Positions 16,902 to 26,503 of a stretch of DNA of 64,000 nt are shown here, piece by piece. The notes under the pieces are model-generated. The model searched no databases and was not told the DNA's origin. It worked only from the letters and a program-made list of their open reading frames with translations. The stretch comes from Variovorax sp. PMC12 (GTDB taxonomy: Bacteria > Pseudomonadota > Gammaproteobacteria > Burkholderiales > Burkholderiaceae_C): the NCBI RefSeq assembly GCF_003019815.1, contig NZ_CP027773.1:3049001-3113000 (forward strand), in the 5' to 3' direction. The translations under genes were made by a program, and so were the position numbers. Each line of letters opens with the position of its first letter. Positions within the stretch are counted from its first letter, which is position 1.

Positions 16902-18328
16902 TGGCGAAGCGGCCATCCATCCGGGGTTCGTTCCAGCAGCTGCTGCTGTTCGCGTTCCTGCTGATCACCGCGCTGCTGGTCGGCGTGGCGCTGCGCTCGG
17001 TGCTGCAGTACGACGCGCTGATGACGCAAAGCCGGGACGCCGCCGCCCGCGCGCTGCGCCTGTCGGGCGCGTCGCAGTCGCTGGCGGAGCGCAGCGCGGC
17101 CATGGAGCGCGCCGGGCGCCAGTCGCTGGTGCTGAACGATGCGGTGCTGCGCCGGCGCTTCGACGACGCGGCGCGCGAGGCGCACCAGGTGCTCGAGCGG
17201 CTCGAGAAGAACGGACTGCCGCCCGCCGGCATCGAGATGTGGCGCACCCAGCTCGGCGTGATCGAGGGCCTGATGAGCGGCAGCGCCGACAGCGCCCTCG
17301 CCCGCGAAAGCACGATGGCGATGCAGTTCCGCGAGCTCGACGCGCTCAACACCAACATCGCGCAGCAGGCGCAGTTCCTGATCGAAACGCAGAACGACGC
17401 GCTGGCCCAGCGCATCGAGAACGCCCGCCGCCGGCTGATGCGCGAGGTGGTGGCCGCCAGCGTGCTGGCGGTGTCGCTGGCGCTGGCCTTCGGCATCTGG
17501 CTGGCGCGGCCTTTCAAGCGGCTGGAGCACGCCATCGTCGGCCTCGGGCAGAACCGGCTCGACGAACCCATCGACATCCGCGGCCCGGCCGACATACGGC
17601 GCGTGTCGCAGCAGCTCGAATGGCTGCGGCTGCGCCTGACCGAGCTCGACGCCGACAAGGCGCGCTTCCTGCGGCACGTGTCGCACGAGCTGAAGACGCC
17701 GCTGGCGGCGCTGCGAGAAGGCGTGTCGCTGCTGGAAGACGGCGTGACCGGGCCGCTGAACCCGGCGCAGCTCGAGGTGGCGCAGATCCTGCAGCAGAAC
17801 ACGGTGGCGCTGCAGGGGCAGATCGAGGCGCTGCTGCGCTTCAACGCCGCCGCCTTCGAGGCGCGCGAACTGCGCCGCGAGCGCACCGAGCTGCTGCCGC
17901 TGATCGAGGAACAGATCGAGGCGCAGCGGCTGCAATGGCAGTCGCACGGCCTGCGCGTGCGCGCCGAGGGCGAGCCGATCGCCATCACGGTGGACCGCAC
18001 CAAGCTCGGCACGGCCATCGCCAACCTGCTGTCCAACGCGATCCGCTTCTCGCTGCCCGGCGGCGTGATCACGCTGGCGGTGTCGGGCACGCCGGAGGCG
18101 GTGCACATCGACGTGAACGACGCCGGCCCGGGCATCGCCGAGGGCGACCGCGACCGGATCTTCGAGCCCTTCTTCCGCGGCGAACGCCAGCCGGAGCACA
18201 CGGTGAAAGGCACCGGCATCGGACTTTCCATCGTGCAGGAGTACATTGCAGCCCACGGGGGCCGCATCACCCTGCAGCCCGGCGGTCCCGGTGCTCGCTT
18301 TCGCATCGAACTGCCGCGCACGGCTTGA
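16901..18328 (+). CDS. glrK: Sensor histidine kinase, GlrK/QseE type
   Basis: Membrane sensor kinase of 475 residues. It has an N-terminal membrane helix, a helical periplasmic region (about 40-175), a second helix (VLAVSLALAFGIWLA) and a HAMP-like linker. The dimerisation/phosphorylation box is RHVSHELKTPLAAL, with His262. The catalytic domain has NLLSNAIRFS, DAGPGIAEGDRDRIFEPFF and GTGIGLSI. The gene order kinase, lipoprotein, sigma-54 response regulator is that of glrK-qseG-glrR in enterobacteria, where the system senses envelope stress. Confidence 0.88.
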   Translation: MAKRPSIRGSFQQLLLFAFLLITALLVGVALRSVLQYDALMTQSRDAAARALRLSGASQSLAERSAAMERAGRQSLVLNDAVLRRRFDDAAREAHQVLERLEKNGLPPAGIEMWRTQLGVIEGLMSGSADSALARESTMAMQFRELDALNTNIAQQAQFLIETQNDALAQRIENARRRLMREVVAASVLAVSLALAFGIWLARPFKRLEHAIVGLGQNRLDEPIDIRGPADIRRVSQQLEWLRLRLTELDADKARFLRHVSHELKTPLAALREGVSLLEDGVTGPLNPAQLEVAQILQQNTVALQGQIEALLRFNAAAFEARELRRERTELLPLIEEQIEAQRLQWQSHGLRVRAEGEPIAITVDRTKLGTAIANLLSNAIRFSLPGGVITLAVSGTPEAVHIDVNDAGPGIAEGDRDRIFEPFFRGERQPEHTVKGTGIGLSIVQEYIAAHGGRITLQPGGPGARFRIELPRTA

Positions 18329-18384
18329 CACCGCGGGCCCCACTCCAACACTGCCTGACCGCCCCGCGTCCTCTTTTTCGACCC

Positions 18385-19034
18385 ATGTCTTTTTCGTTCG
18401 TCCGCAGTTCCATCTTCGCCGGGGCCATGGCCGTGCCATTCGCCCTGCTGCTGACCGCCTGCTCCACGCAACCCAAGCCGCCGCCGGAAGCCGATGCGCT
18501 GCCGCCGCCCGTGGTCCTGCCGCGCGTGATGCCGGTCGAGGCCGAACCCAAGGCGCCCGCCACGCAGCCGGCCTCGCTCTTCACGCTGATGACGCAGGGG
18601 CCCGTGGCCGCCATGCTGTCGTATGCCGACAAGGTGCGCCCGCTGAACGGCGCCGACCTGAGCGCCGAGATCGCGCGCATCGGCGACCCCGGCGATTCGC
18701 CCACCACCCAGATGCAGCTGGCGCTGCTGCTTTCGCAGACGCGAACGCCGGCCGACCTGGCGCGCGCCCTGGGCCTGCTGCAGCGCGTGAACGCCAACCC
18801 GTCGCCCGAGGCGCAGGCCCTGCAGCCGCTGTCGCGCGCCCTGGCCGCGCGCTACGTGGAACAGCGCCGCGTCGAGGACGACCGCGACAAGCAGGCGCAG
18901 CAGCTGCGCGACAGCCAGCGCCGCATCGACCAGTTGAACGACCGCATCGAGGCGCTGCGCGCCATCGAACGCAGCTTCGCCCGGCCCAACACGCTGCCGG
19001 CCAACCCACCTCCCAACGGAAGCAGATCCAGCCA

Positions 19035-19038
<4 letters not shown>
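18385..19038 (+). CDS. qseG: QseG-like lipoprotein of the GlrKR cluster
   Basis: A 217-residue lipoprotein. The signal runs FAGAMAVPFALLLTAC, with the lipidated cysteine in the TACST lipobox near residue 29. A Pro-rich linker and a helical region follow. The C-terminal third (about 150-200) is a charged coiled coil (DKQAQQLRDSQRRIDQLNDRIE). Similarity to QseG/YfhG is inferred mainly from position between kinase and regulator and from architecture. The ATGA overlap with glrR indicates translational coupling. Confidence 0.7.
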
Positions 19039-20423
<1,385 letters not shown>

Positions 20424-20432
20424 CGACGCAGC

Positions 20433-20445
20433 TAAGTCGTTGATT
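20433..20445 (-). promoter_or_regulatory. IHF-like site 1
   Basis: Read on the minus strand the sequence AATCAACGACTTA fits the IHF consensus WATCAANNNNTTR at every defined position. The same 11-base core is repeated as a direct repeat at 20558-20570. Confidence 0.5.
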
Positions 20446-20477
20446 TGTATAGCCAAACCGCACGAGCCCGGCAGGCT

Positions 20478-20495
20478 TGTCGGGATTCAGCGACA
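20478..20495. promoter_or_regulatory. Perfect GlrR-type activator site (proximal)
   Basis: TGTCGGGATTCAGCGACA is an exact match to TGTC-N10-GACA, the GlrR/QseF box known from enterobacterial glmY promoters. Its centre is about 129 nt upstream of the predicted start point, a normal enhancer distance for a sigma-54 activator. Confidence 0.65.
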
Positions 20496-20557
20496 AATTC
20501 GGGGGTTTTGGGGGCCGCCAGCCCGCCTCCACCGTCAAAACGGCATCCAGATCGGCC

Positions 20558-20570
20558 CAAGTCGTTGATC
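20558..20570 (-). promoter_or_regulatory. IHF-like site 2
   Basis: On the minus strand GATCAACGACTTG matches the IHF consensus except for the first base. It lies between the proximal GlrR box and the sigma-54 promoter, where IHF usually bends DNA to let the activator reach RNA polymerase. Confidence 0.5.
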
Positions 20571-20589
20571 TGAAAGCGTTTTTCCAGCC

Positions 20590-20604
20590 TGGCACAGGGT
20601 TTGC
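20590..20604 (+). promoter_or_regulatory. Sigma-54 (-24/-12) promoter driving opgH
   Basis: TGGCACAGGGTTTGC has the invariant GG and GC with the exact spacing of the -24/-12 consensus TGGCACGNNNNTTGC. It departs from that consensus only at the seventh base, and reads towards opgH. The start point would fall near 20616. Confidence 0.75.
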
Positions 20605-20616
20605 CCCTGTACAGGC

Positions 20617-20820
20617 ATGACAGCACTCACCAGCCCATCTTTCGCACTGCGCCAGCAGCGCGACGGCCTGCGTCAAAAGCAGTTTTCCCCCTCGCGGCCC
20701 CGCGCCGCGGGTCATTCGCTGGCCGCGCTCGCAAGCGCAGGCGGCGCCGCTACCGATTGCGTCTTCAAGCGCCTTCCGGCCATTGGCGACACCCCTTCCC
20801 TCGACAAGCAACGTTGGTAA
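20617..20820 (+). CDS. Possible 67-codon leader ORF upstream of opgH
   Basis: The ORF begins one base after the predicted sigma-54 start point and ends five bases before the opgH ATG, so translation of one could be coupled to the other. Its product is basic and of low complexity (Arg/Ala/Gln-rich) with no recognised domain. Equally, the stretch may be simply the 210-nt untranslated leader of opgH. No terminator-like hairpin was seen within it. Confidence 0.3.
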   Translation: MTALTSPSFALRQQRDGLRQKQFSPSRPRAAGHSLAALASAGGAATDCVFKRLPAIGDTPSLDKQRW

Positions 20821-20825
20821 ATCAC

Positions 20826-22832
20826 ATGAAGCCAAACGACTTTTCGCATCTGAATGTTCTGGCGGAGACCGACTTCGCACACCGCAGCCCGGTGCGCGAG
20901 GAACGCCACCCCAACGCCGTCACCGCGCCCCCCATCAACCGCGGCTCGATGGTGCCCCGCCCCTGGCGCGGTTTCTGGAACAGCCTCGGCACCGCCGCGC
21001 TCGTGAAGCTGGGCGCCGGCCGCGACGCCGAAACCCAGGCCGCCACTGAAACCAAGCAACCCTGGCAACGTGCCGCCGCCCGGCGCCGCCTCGCCTTCAT
21101 GATGCTCATCCTGCTGAGCACCGTGATCGCGTCGTCGCTGTTCGCCAGCGTGCAACCCGACTACGACAACGTCTGGCTCGAATACGGCCAGATCGGCCTC
21201 TACGGCCTGCTGTCCGGCTGGGTCGTCACCGGCTTCGTGACCGCCCTCATGGGCTTCTACGTTTCGGTGCGCGGTGACAAGCACGCGCTGTCGGCCAAGC
21301 AGGTCGCCAACCATCCGATGAACCCCGAGGCACGCACGGCGATCATCATGCCGATCTGCAACGAGGACGTGGCCACCGTATTCGCCGGCCTGCGCGCCAC
21401 CTGCGAATCCGTCGCTGCCACCGGCCACGCCAAGCAGTTCGACGTGTTCGTGCTGTCCGACAGCTACAACCCCGAGACCGCCGCCGCCGAACGCGCCGCC
21501 TGGGAAGACCTACGCGCCGCGCTGGCCGAAAGCCCGAACCAGCCGCAGGTCGAGGTGTACTACCGCCTGCGCACCCGCCGCACGCACCGCAAGGCCGGCA
21601 ACGTGGCCGACTTCTGCCGCCGCTGGGGCAAGGACTACCGCTACATGGTCGTGCTCGACGCCGACTCGGTGATGAGCGGCGACTGCCTGACCTCGATGGT
21701 CAAGCTGATGGAAGCCAACCCGAGCGCCGGCATCATCCAGACCGCGACGCAGGCCATCGGCCACGTCACGCTGCACGCCCGCGCACAGCAATTCGCTTCC
21801 CGTGTGACGGGCCGCCTGTTCACGCTGGGCATGCAGTTCTGGCAACTGGGCGAATCGCACTACTGGGGCCACAACGCCATCATCCGCGTCGAGCCCTTCA
21901 TGAAGCATTGCGCGCTGGCCCCGATCAAGGGCACCGGCGGCATGTCGGGCGGCATCATGTCGCACGACTTCGTGGAAGCCGCGCTGATGCGCCGTGCCGG
22001 CTACAACGTGTGGCTGGTGTCCGACCTGGTCGGCAGCTACGAGCAGCAACCGCCGGACCTGCTGGCCGAGCTGCAACGCGACCGCCGCTGGTGCCAGGGC
22101 AACCTGCAGAACGCCCGCCTGATGGCCGAACCCGGCATCCACTCGGTGCACCGCGCAATGTTCGTGACCGGCACCATGGCTTATGTCTCGGCTCCGCTGT
22201 GGCTTGCCTTCCTGACGCTGGGCACCGCCCTGTGGCTGAGCGGTTCGAGCATCGTGTCGAGCTGGAACGTGCTGCCCGCCGAACTGGCCGGCCTGTGGGT
22301 CTGGACCCTGTGCCTGCTGTTCCTGCCGCGCGTGCTGGGCATCGCCGCCGTGCTGATGCGCGGTGAACAACGCCAGTACGGCGGTGTGTGGGGCCTGGTG
22401 AAGAGCTCCGCGCTCGAAAGCTTCCTGGCCATCGTGCAGGCTCCGGTCCGCATGCTCGCGCACTCGCTGTTCGTGGTGGTGGCCCTCACCGGCATCAAGC
22501 TCGACTGGAAGTCGCCCCCGCGTGAAGCCGCCGCCGTGCCGTGGAAGATCGCCGCCTCGCAGCTGGCTCCCATGACGCTGGTGATCGCCGCCCTGGCCGT
22601 CGGCGTCGCCCTGATCGACCCGAGCGCGCTGATCTGGCTCATGCCGGTCGGCCTGCCGCTGCTGCTGGCGATTCCGCTGACCGTGCTGACCAGCCAGATC
22701 GCGCTGGGTACCACGCTGCGCGACCGCGGCTTCCTGCTGATTCCCGAGGAATCGCGCTCGCCGGCCGTGCTGCGCCGCGCCTGGATGCACGCGGTGCGCC
22801 TGGCCCGTCCGGCCGCACTGGCGACCGCATGA
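20826..22832 (+). CDS. opgH: Glucans biosynthesis glucosyltransferase OpgH (MdoH)
   Basis: Inner-membrane family-2 glucosyltransferase that builds osmoregulated periplasmic glucans from UDP-glucose. The cytosolic catalytic part shows the Asp pair VVLDADSVMSG and the acceptor-site Gln-x-x-Arg-Trp type motif in RDRRWCQGNLQN. Two membrane helices lie before it and about five after it. At 668 residues it lacks the long N-terminal region of the 847-residue E. coli protein and is closer to shorter homologues. opgG, the usual partner, is not adjacent. The ATG follows no obvious Shine-Dalgarno. Confidence 0.92.
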   Translation: MKPNDFSHLNVLAETDFAHRSPVREERHPNAVTAPPINRGSMVPRPWRGFWNSLGTAALVKLGAGRDAETQAATETKQPWQRAAARRRLAFMMLILLSTVIASSLFASVQPDYDNVWLEYGQIGLYGLLSGWVVTGFVTALMGFYVSVRGDKHALSAKQVANHPMNPEARTAIIMPICNEDVATVFAGLRATCESVAATGHAKQFDVFVLSDSYNPETAAAERAAWEDLRAALAESPNQPQVEVYYRLRTRRTHRKAGNVADFCRRWGKDYRYMVVLDADSVMSGDCLTSMVKLMEANPSAGIIQTATQAIGHVTLHARAQQFASRVTGRLFTLGMQFWQLGESHYWGHNAIIRVEPFMKHCALAPIKGTGGMSGGIMSHDFVEAALMRRAGYNVWLVSDLVGSYEQQPPDLLAELQRDRRWCQGNLQNARLMAEPGIHSVHRAMFVTGTMAYVSAPLWLAFLTLGTALWLSGSSIVSSWNVLPAELAGLWVWTLCLLFLPRVLGIAAVLMRGEQRQYGGVWGLVKSSALESFLAIVQAPVRMLAHSLFVVVALTGIKLDWKSPPREAAAVPWKIAASQLAPMTLVIAALAVGVALIDPSALIWLMPVGLPLLLAIPLTVLTSQIALGTTLRDRGFLLIPEESRSPAVLRRAWMHAVRLARPAALATA

Positions 22833-22862
22833 TGCGCTGAAGCATCCAAGCCTCCCCCCAAG

Positions 22863-22888
22863 AAGCCGGCCATTGCGCCGGCTTTTTT
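22863..22888 (+). terminator. Rho-independent terminator of opgH
   Basis: AAGCCGGC pairs with GCCGGCTT around a six-base loop (CATTGC), and the right arm runs straight into a T tract. It lies 30 nt after the opgH stop. Confidence 0.85.
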
Positions 22889-22932
22889 CATGGCAGACTG
22901 GAACGTCAGGCCAGCACAAGGGGTTCGGTTCC

Positions 22933-25326
22933 ATGGAACAAAGACGAAGGCCGCTCGCGGTGTCGATCGGGCTGATCGCGCTCGGTGCGCTCACGATGCT
23001 GATGGGCGCCTTCCTCGCGGTCGGCGGCGCCTACCTCGCGGCCCTGGGCGGCAGTTGGTACTTCGTGCTGGCCGGCCTTGCGCTGCTGGTTTCGGGCCTG
23101 CTCGTTGCCAGGCACCGGCCGACCGGCGCCTGGCTCTTCGCATTGACGCTGGTGGGCACTGCGGTGTGGGCCGTGCGGGATGCGGGTTGGAATTTCTGGC
23201 CGCTGGTGTCGCGGCTGGTGGCGTTCGGCGTGCTGGGCGTGCTGGTGGCGCTGGCCTACCCGGCGCTGGTGCGCGTGCCAGGCGCCAGGGTCGTGCGCGG
23301 GGCGCGCGTCGTTGCGGCGCTGCTGGCTGTTGCCCTGGTGCTGGTCGGCGGCTATGCCTTCGTGCCGGCCGCGGTGGTCGTCGCGCAAGGCCCCGTGCCT
23401 GCGGTCGTGCCGGTCAAGCCCGAAGCCGCGCAGAAGGAATGGCGCCACTGGGGCAACACCACGGCGGGCGACCGCTTCGCGGCGCTCGACCAGATCACCA
23501 GGGACAACGTCGACCAGTTGAAGGTCGCATGGACCGCCCACACCGGCGACGTGCCGCAGAGCAACGGCTCGGGCGCGGAAGACCAGAACACGCCACTGCA
23601 GATCGGCACCACCGTGTACGTGTGCACGGCCTACAGCAAGATCGTCGCGCTCGACGCGGACACCGGCGCCGAACTCTGGCGCTACGACCCCAAGGCCGCC
23701 GCCCCCAACTGGCAGCGCTGCCGCGGGCTCGGCTATCACGACCAGGACGGGCTCGCGGCAGGCGCGACGCCCACGCCCGGCAGCACGCCGGGTGCCTGCC
23801 GCCAGCGCCTGCTGCTGCCCACCATCGACGCCCGCCTGATCGCCGTCGATGCCGTCACCGGCAAGCCCTGCGCCGATTTCGGCAGACAGGGCGTCGTCGA
23901 TCTCAAGGCCGGCATGGGCGAAGTGAAGGACGGCTACTACCAGCAGACATCGACACCGCTGGTCGCTGGCGACCTGGTGGTGGTGGGCGGCCGCGTGGCC
24001 GACAACTTCTCGACCGACGAGCCGCCCGGCGTGGTGCGGGCCTACAACGCCGTCAGCGGCGAACTCGCCTGGGCCTGGGACCCGGGCAACCCGGCGGTCA
24101 CGCGCCTGCCTCCGCCGGGCCAGACCTACACGCGCGGCACGCCCAATGTGTGGTCGGCCATGTCGTACGACCCGAAGCTCGGGCTCGTCTACCTGCCCAC
24201 CGGCAACGCCACGCCCGACTTCTGGGCCGGCGAGCGCACGCCGTTCGACGACAAGTACAGCTCGTCGGTGGTCGCGCTCGACGCGAAGACGGGCAAGGTG
24301 CGCTGGAGCTTCCAGACCACCCACCACGACCTCTGGGACTTCGACCTGCCCGCGCAGCCGTTGCTCTACGACATTCCCGACGGCAAGGGCGGCACGCAGC
24401 CCGCGCTCGTGCAGGTCACCAAGCAGGGCGAGATCTTCATGCTCGACCGCGAGACCGGAAAGCCCATCGCCGAAGTGCAGGAGCGCCCCGTGCCGCAGGG
24501 CAACGTGCCCGGCGAGCGCTATTCGCCGACGCAGCCCTATTCGGTGGGCATGCCCTCGATCGGCAACAAGACACTGGCCGAATCCGATATGTGGGGCGCC
24601 ACGCCCTTCGACCAGCTGCTGTGCCGCATCGCCTTCAAGGGCATGCGCCACGAAGGCGTCTACACGCCGCCCGGCCTCGACCACGCGCTGCAGTTCCCGG
24701 GTTCGCTGGGCGGCATGAACTGGGGCAGCGTGTCGGTCGACCCGACCAGCAGCTACATGTTCGTGAACGACATGCGCCTCGGCCTCGCCAACTACCTGGT
24801 GCCGCGCGCGCAGATTCCGGCCGGCGCCAGCGGCATCGAGATGGGCGTGGTGCCGCAGGAAGGCACGCCCTTCGGCGCGATGCGCGAACGCTTCCTGTCG
24901 CAGCTGGGCATACCATGCCAGGCACCGCCCTTCGGCACGATGTCGGCCATCGACCTGAAGACACGCAAGCTGGTGTGGCAGGTGCCGGTGGGCACCGTGC
25001 GCGACACCGGCCCGCTCGGCATCCGCATGCACCTGCTGATACCGATCGGCATGCCGACGCTGGGCGCGTCGCTGGCCACGCAGTCGGGCCTGCTGTTCTT
25101 CGCGGGAACGCAGGACTTCTACCTGCGCGCATTCGACACCGCGACCGGCAAGGAAATCTGGAAGGCTCGCCTGCCGGTGGGCAGCCAGTCGGGGCCGATG
25201 ACCTATGTGTCGCCCAAGACCGGCCGGCAGTATGTCGTGGTGGGCGCGGGCGGCGCGCGGCAGTCGCCGGACCGCGGCGACTATGTCATCGCCTACGCGC
25301 TGCCGGAAAAGAGCAAGGGCAAGTAA
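22933..25326 (+). CDS. gcd: Membrane-bound PQQ-dependent dehydrogenase, glucose/quinate/shikimate family
   Basis: Quinoprotein of 797 residues with about five N-terminal membrane helices (residues 10-150), then a periplasmic eight-bladed propeller. It oxidises an aldose or cyclic polyol such as glucose, quinate or shikimate, passing electrons to ubiquinone. Quinoprotein segments seen include WRHWGNTTAGDRFAALDQI, TPLQIGTTVYVCTAYSKIVALDADTGAELWRYD-type blades, HHDLWDFDLPAQPLLYDIP and GGMNWGSVSVDP. The substrate cannot be fixed from sequence. It stands alone after the opgH terminator. Confidence 0.9.
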   Translation: MEQRRRPLAVSIGLIALGALTMLMGAFLAVGGAYLAALGGSWYFVLAGLALLVSGLLVARHRPTGAWLFALTLVGTAVWAVRDAGWNFWPLVSRLVAFGVLGVLVALAYPALVRVPGARVVRGARVVAALLAVALVLVGGYAFVPAAVVVAQGPVPAVVPVKPEAAQKEWRHWGNTTAGDRFAALDQITRDNVDQLKVAWTAHTGDVPQSNGSGAEDQNTPLQIGTTVYVCTAYSKIVALDADTGAELWRYDPKAAAPNWQRCRGLGYHDQDGLAAGATPTPGSTPGACRQRLLLPTIDARLIAVDAVTGKPCADFGRQGVVDLKAGMGEVKDGYYQQTSTPLVAGDLVVVGGRVADNFSTDEPPGVVRAYNAVSGELAWAWDPGNPAVTRLPPPGQTYTRGTPNVWSAMSYDPKLGLVYLPTGNATPDFWAGERTPFDDKYSSSVVALDAKTGKVRWSFQTTHHDLWDFDLPAQPLLYDIPDGKGGTQPALVQVTKQGEIFMLDRETGKPIAEVQERPVPQGNVPGERYSPTQPYSVGMPSIGNKTLAESDMWGATPFDQLLCRIAFKGMRHEGVYTPPGLDHALQFPGSLGGMNWGSVSVDPTSSYMFVNDMRLGLANYLVPRAQIPAGASGIEMGVVPQEGTPFGAMRERFLSQLGIPCQAPPFGTMSAIDLKTRKLVWQVPVGTVRDTGPLGIRMHLLIPIGMPTLGASLATQSGLLFFAGTQDFYLRAFDTATGKEIWKARLPVGSQSGPMTYVSPKTGRQYVVVGAGGARQSPDRGDYVIAYALPEKSKGK

Positions 25327-25340
25327 ACAACAGGCCGCTT

Positions 25341-25370
25341 CACCGGCGGCGCTGTGTGCTTATAGAATCC
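25341..25370 (+). promoter_or_regulatory. Candidate promoter of the RNA-repair operon
   Basis: A TATAGAAT -10 element, of the common betaproteobacterial TAGAAT type, is preceded at about 16-17 nt by TTCACC. The -35 match is weak. Transcription from here would include the whole hairpin-rich leader. Confidence 0.35.
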
Positions 25371-25398
25371 GCGCCTTCCTTCAACCTCAGCCTTCACT

Positions 25399-25533
25399 GG
25401 AGCGCCAAGTGCCCCGATTCGCCGTCATCACCCTCTGACGCCGACAACACCACTTCATTGCTGGTCATGTCGGGCGCCAAGCTGCGTACCCGCTGACCAG
25501 ACACGGCATCTTCACCGCCGTGGAAGTCGCTCC
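25399..25533 (+). ncRNA. Structured leader with three tandem hairpins
   Basis: Three hairpins follow one another. The first has stem CGTCA/TGACG (25423-25440). The second is long, with outer stem CTGGTCA/TGACCAG (25461-25500) and inner stems CGGG/CCCG and CGC/GCG. The third has stem CACGGC/GCCGTG (25502-25522). GGAGCG (25399-25404) can pair with CGCTCC (25528-25533) and close all three into a cloverleaf-like shape. Two mini-ORFs overlap it: a GTG-started nine-codon frame beginning at 25410, and ATG at 25467. Structure is read by eye only. Confidence 0.45.
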
Positions 25534-25606
25534 CGATCCCCCGGTCTCTTCCAGCTTCGCTCCCGCACGTTGTCGGTCCTTCCTGATTCGCATCCGGAGA
25601 ACCAAC

Positions 25607-26503
25607 GTGTTTACTCTCTCTTCCCTTTCATCGATCCCACTGCTCAAGTACCCGCGTACTGCGCACCTGGAAGGCTCCCGCCTGCAGGCGGGCGACACCG
25701 ACGACGGCCAGACGCCGCTGTCCGGACTGCACGGCATGCACGTCGTCATCGAGGAAAAACTCGATGGCGCCAATGCCGCCGTGTCGTTCACCCCGGCGGG
25801 CGAACTGCTGCTGCAGTCGCGCGGCCACTACCTCGCGGGCGGCGCCGGCGAGCGCCAGTTCAACCTGTTCAAGCACTGGGCCGCGGCGCATGAAGCCGCA
25901 TTGCTCGAGCGGCTCGAAGACCGCTACGTGATGTACGGCGAATGGTGCTTTGCCAAGCACAGCTGCTGGTACGACCGGCTGCCGGCGTTCTTCCTGGAGT
26001 TCGACCTCTACGACCGGCAGGCGCAGTGCTTTCTGTCGACGCCGGCACGGCATGCGCTGCTCGATGGCAGTCCGGTACTGCCGGTTCCTGTGCTCTACGA
26101 AGGCGAGATGCCGCGCCATGCAAAGGCACTGCAAGCGCTCGTGCGGCCTTCGCTGGCGCGCAGCGCACACTGGAAGACGGCATTCGAACAGGCAGTGGCG
26201 CATGAAGGCCAGCCGCTCGATCTCGTGCGCCAGCAGACCGACCTGTCCGAGCTCGCAGAGGGCCTGTATCTCAAGACGGAATCGGACGGCCGGGTGACGG
26301 GCCGCTACAAGTGGGTCCGCCCGGACTTCGTGCAGACCATCCTGGACTCGGGCTCGCACCACAGCCGCAGGCCGGTGCTGCCGAACAAACTGGCGCCGGG
26401 CGCCGACCTCTACGCGCCGACGCCGCAAATGACGTGGCAAGACCTGGGCCTGCGCACCTTGCGCGACCCCGCCGAACTCGCAACCGCAAGGAGGACGCGA
26501 TGA
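25607..26503 (+). CDS. ATP-dependent RNA ligase family protein
   Basis: A 298-residue nucleotidyltransferase-fold ligase. Motif I is EEKLDGANAAV, with Lys51 as the AMP-accepting residue. Later motifs are recognisable as FLEFDLYDR (III), EGLYLKTE (IV) and GRYKWVRPDF (V). It would seal 5'-phosphate and 3'-hydroxyl RNA ends. The only plausible start is the GTG at 25607, 7 nt after CCGGAG, because the next Met lies just before motif I. Its stop overlaps the next gene (ATGA), which encodes an end-healing enzyme, so the two form a heal-and-seal pair. Confidence 0.85.
   Translation: MFTLSSLSSIPLLKYPRTAHLEGSRLQAGDTDDGQTPLSGLHGMHVVIEEKLDGANAAVSFTPAGELLLQSRGHYLAGGAGERQFNLFKHWAAAHEAALLERLEDRYVMYGEWCFAKHSCWYDRLPAFFLEFDLYDRQAQCFLSTPARHALLDGSPVLPVPVLYEGEMPRHAKALQALVRPSLARSAHWKTAFEQAVAHEGQPLDLVRQQTDLSELAEGLYLKTESDGRVTGRYKWVRPDFVQTILDSGSHHSRRPVLPNKLAPGADLYAPTPQMTWQDLGLRTLRDPAELATARRTR

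Noticed and set aside
25327..25606. A genuine tRNA gene upstream of the RNA ligase
   Set aside because: The hairpins lack the T-loop GTTCRA motif, a seven-base acceptor stem and a usable anticodon arm. Only a cloverleaf-like leader is claimed.
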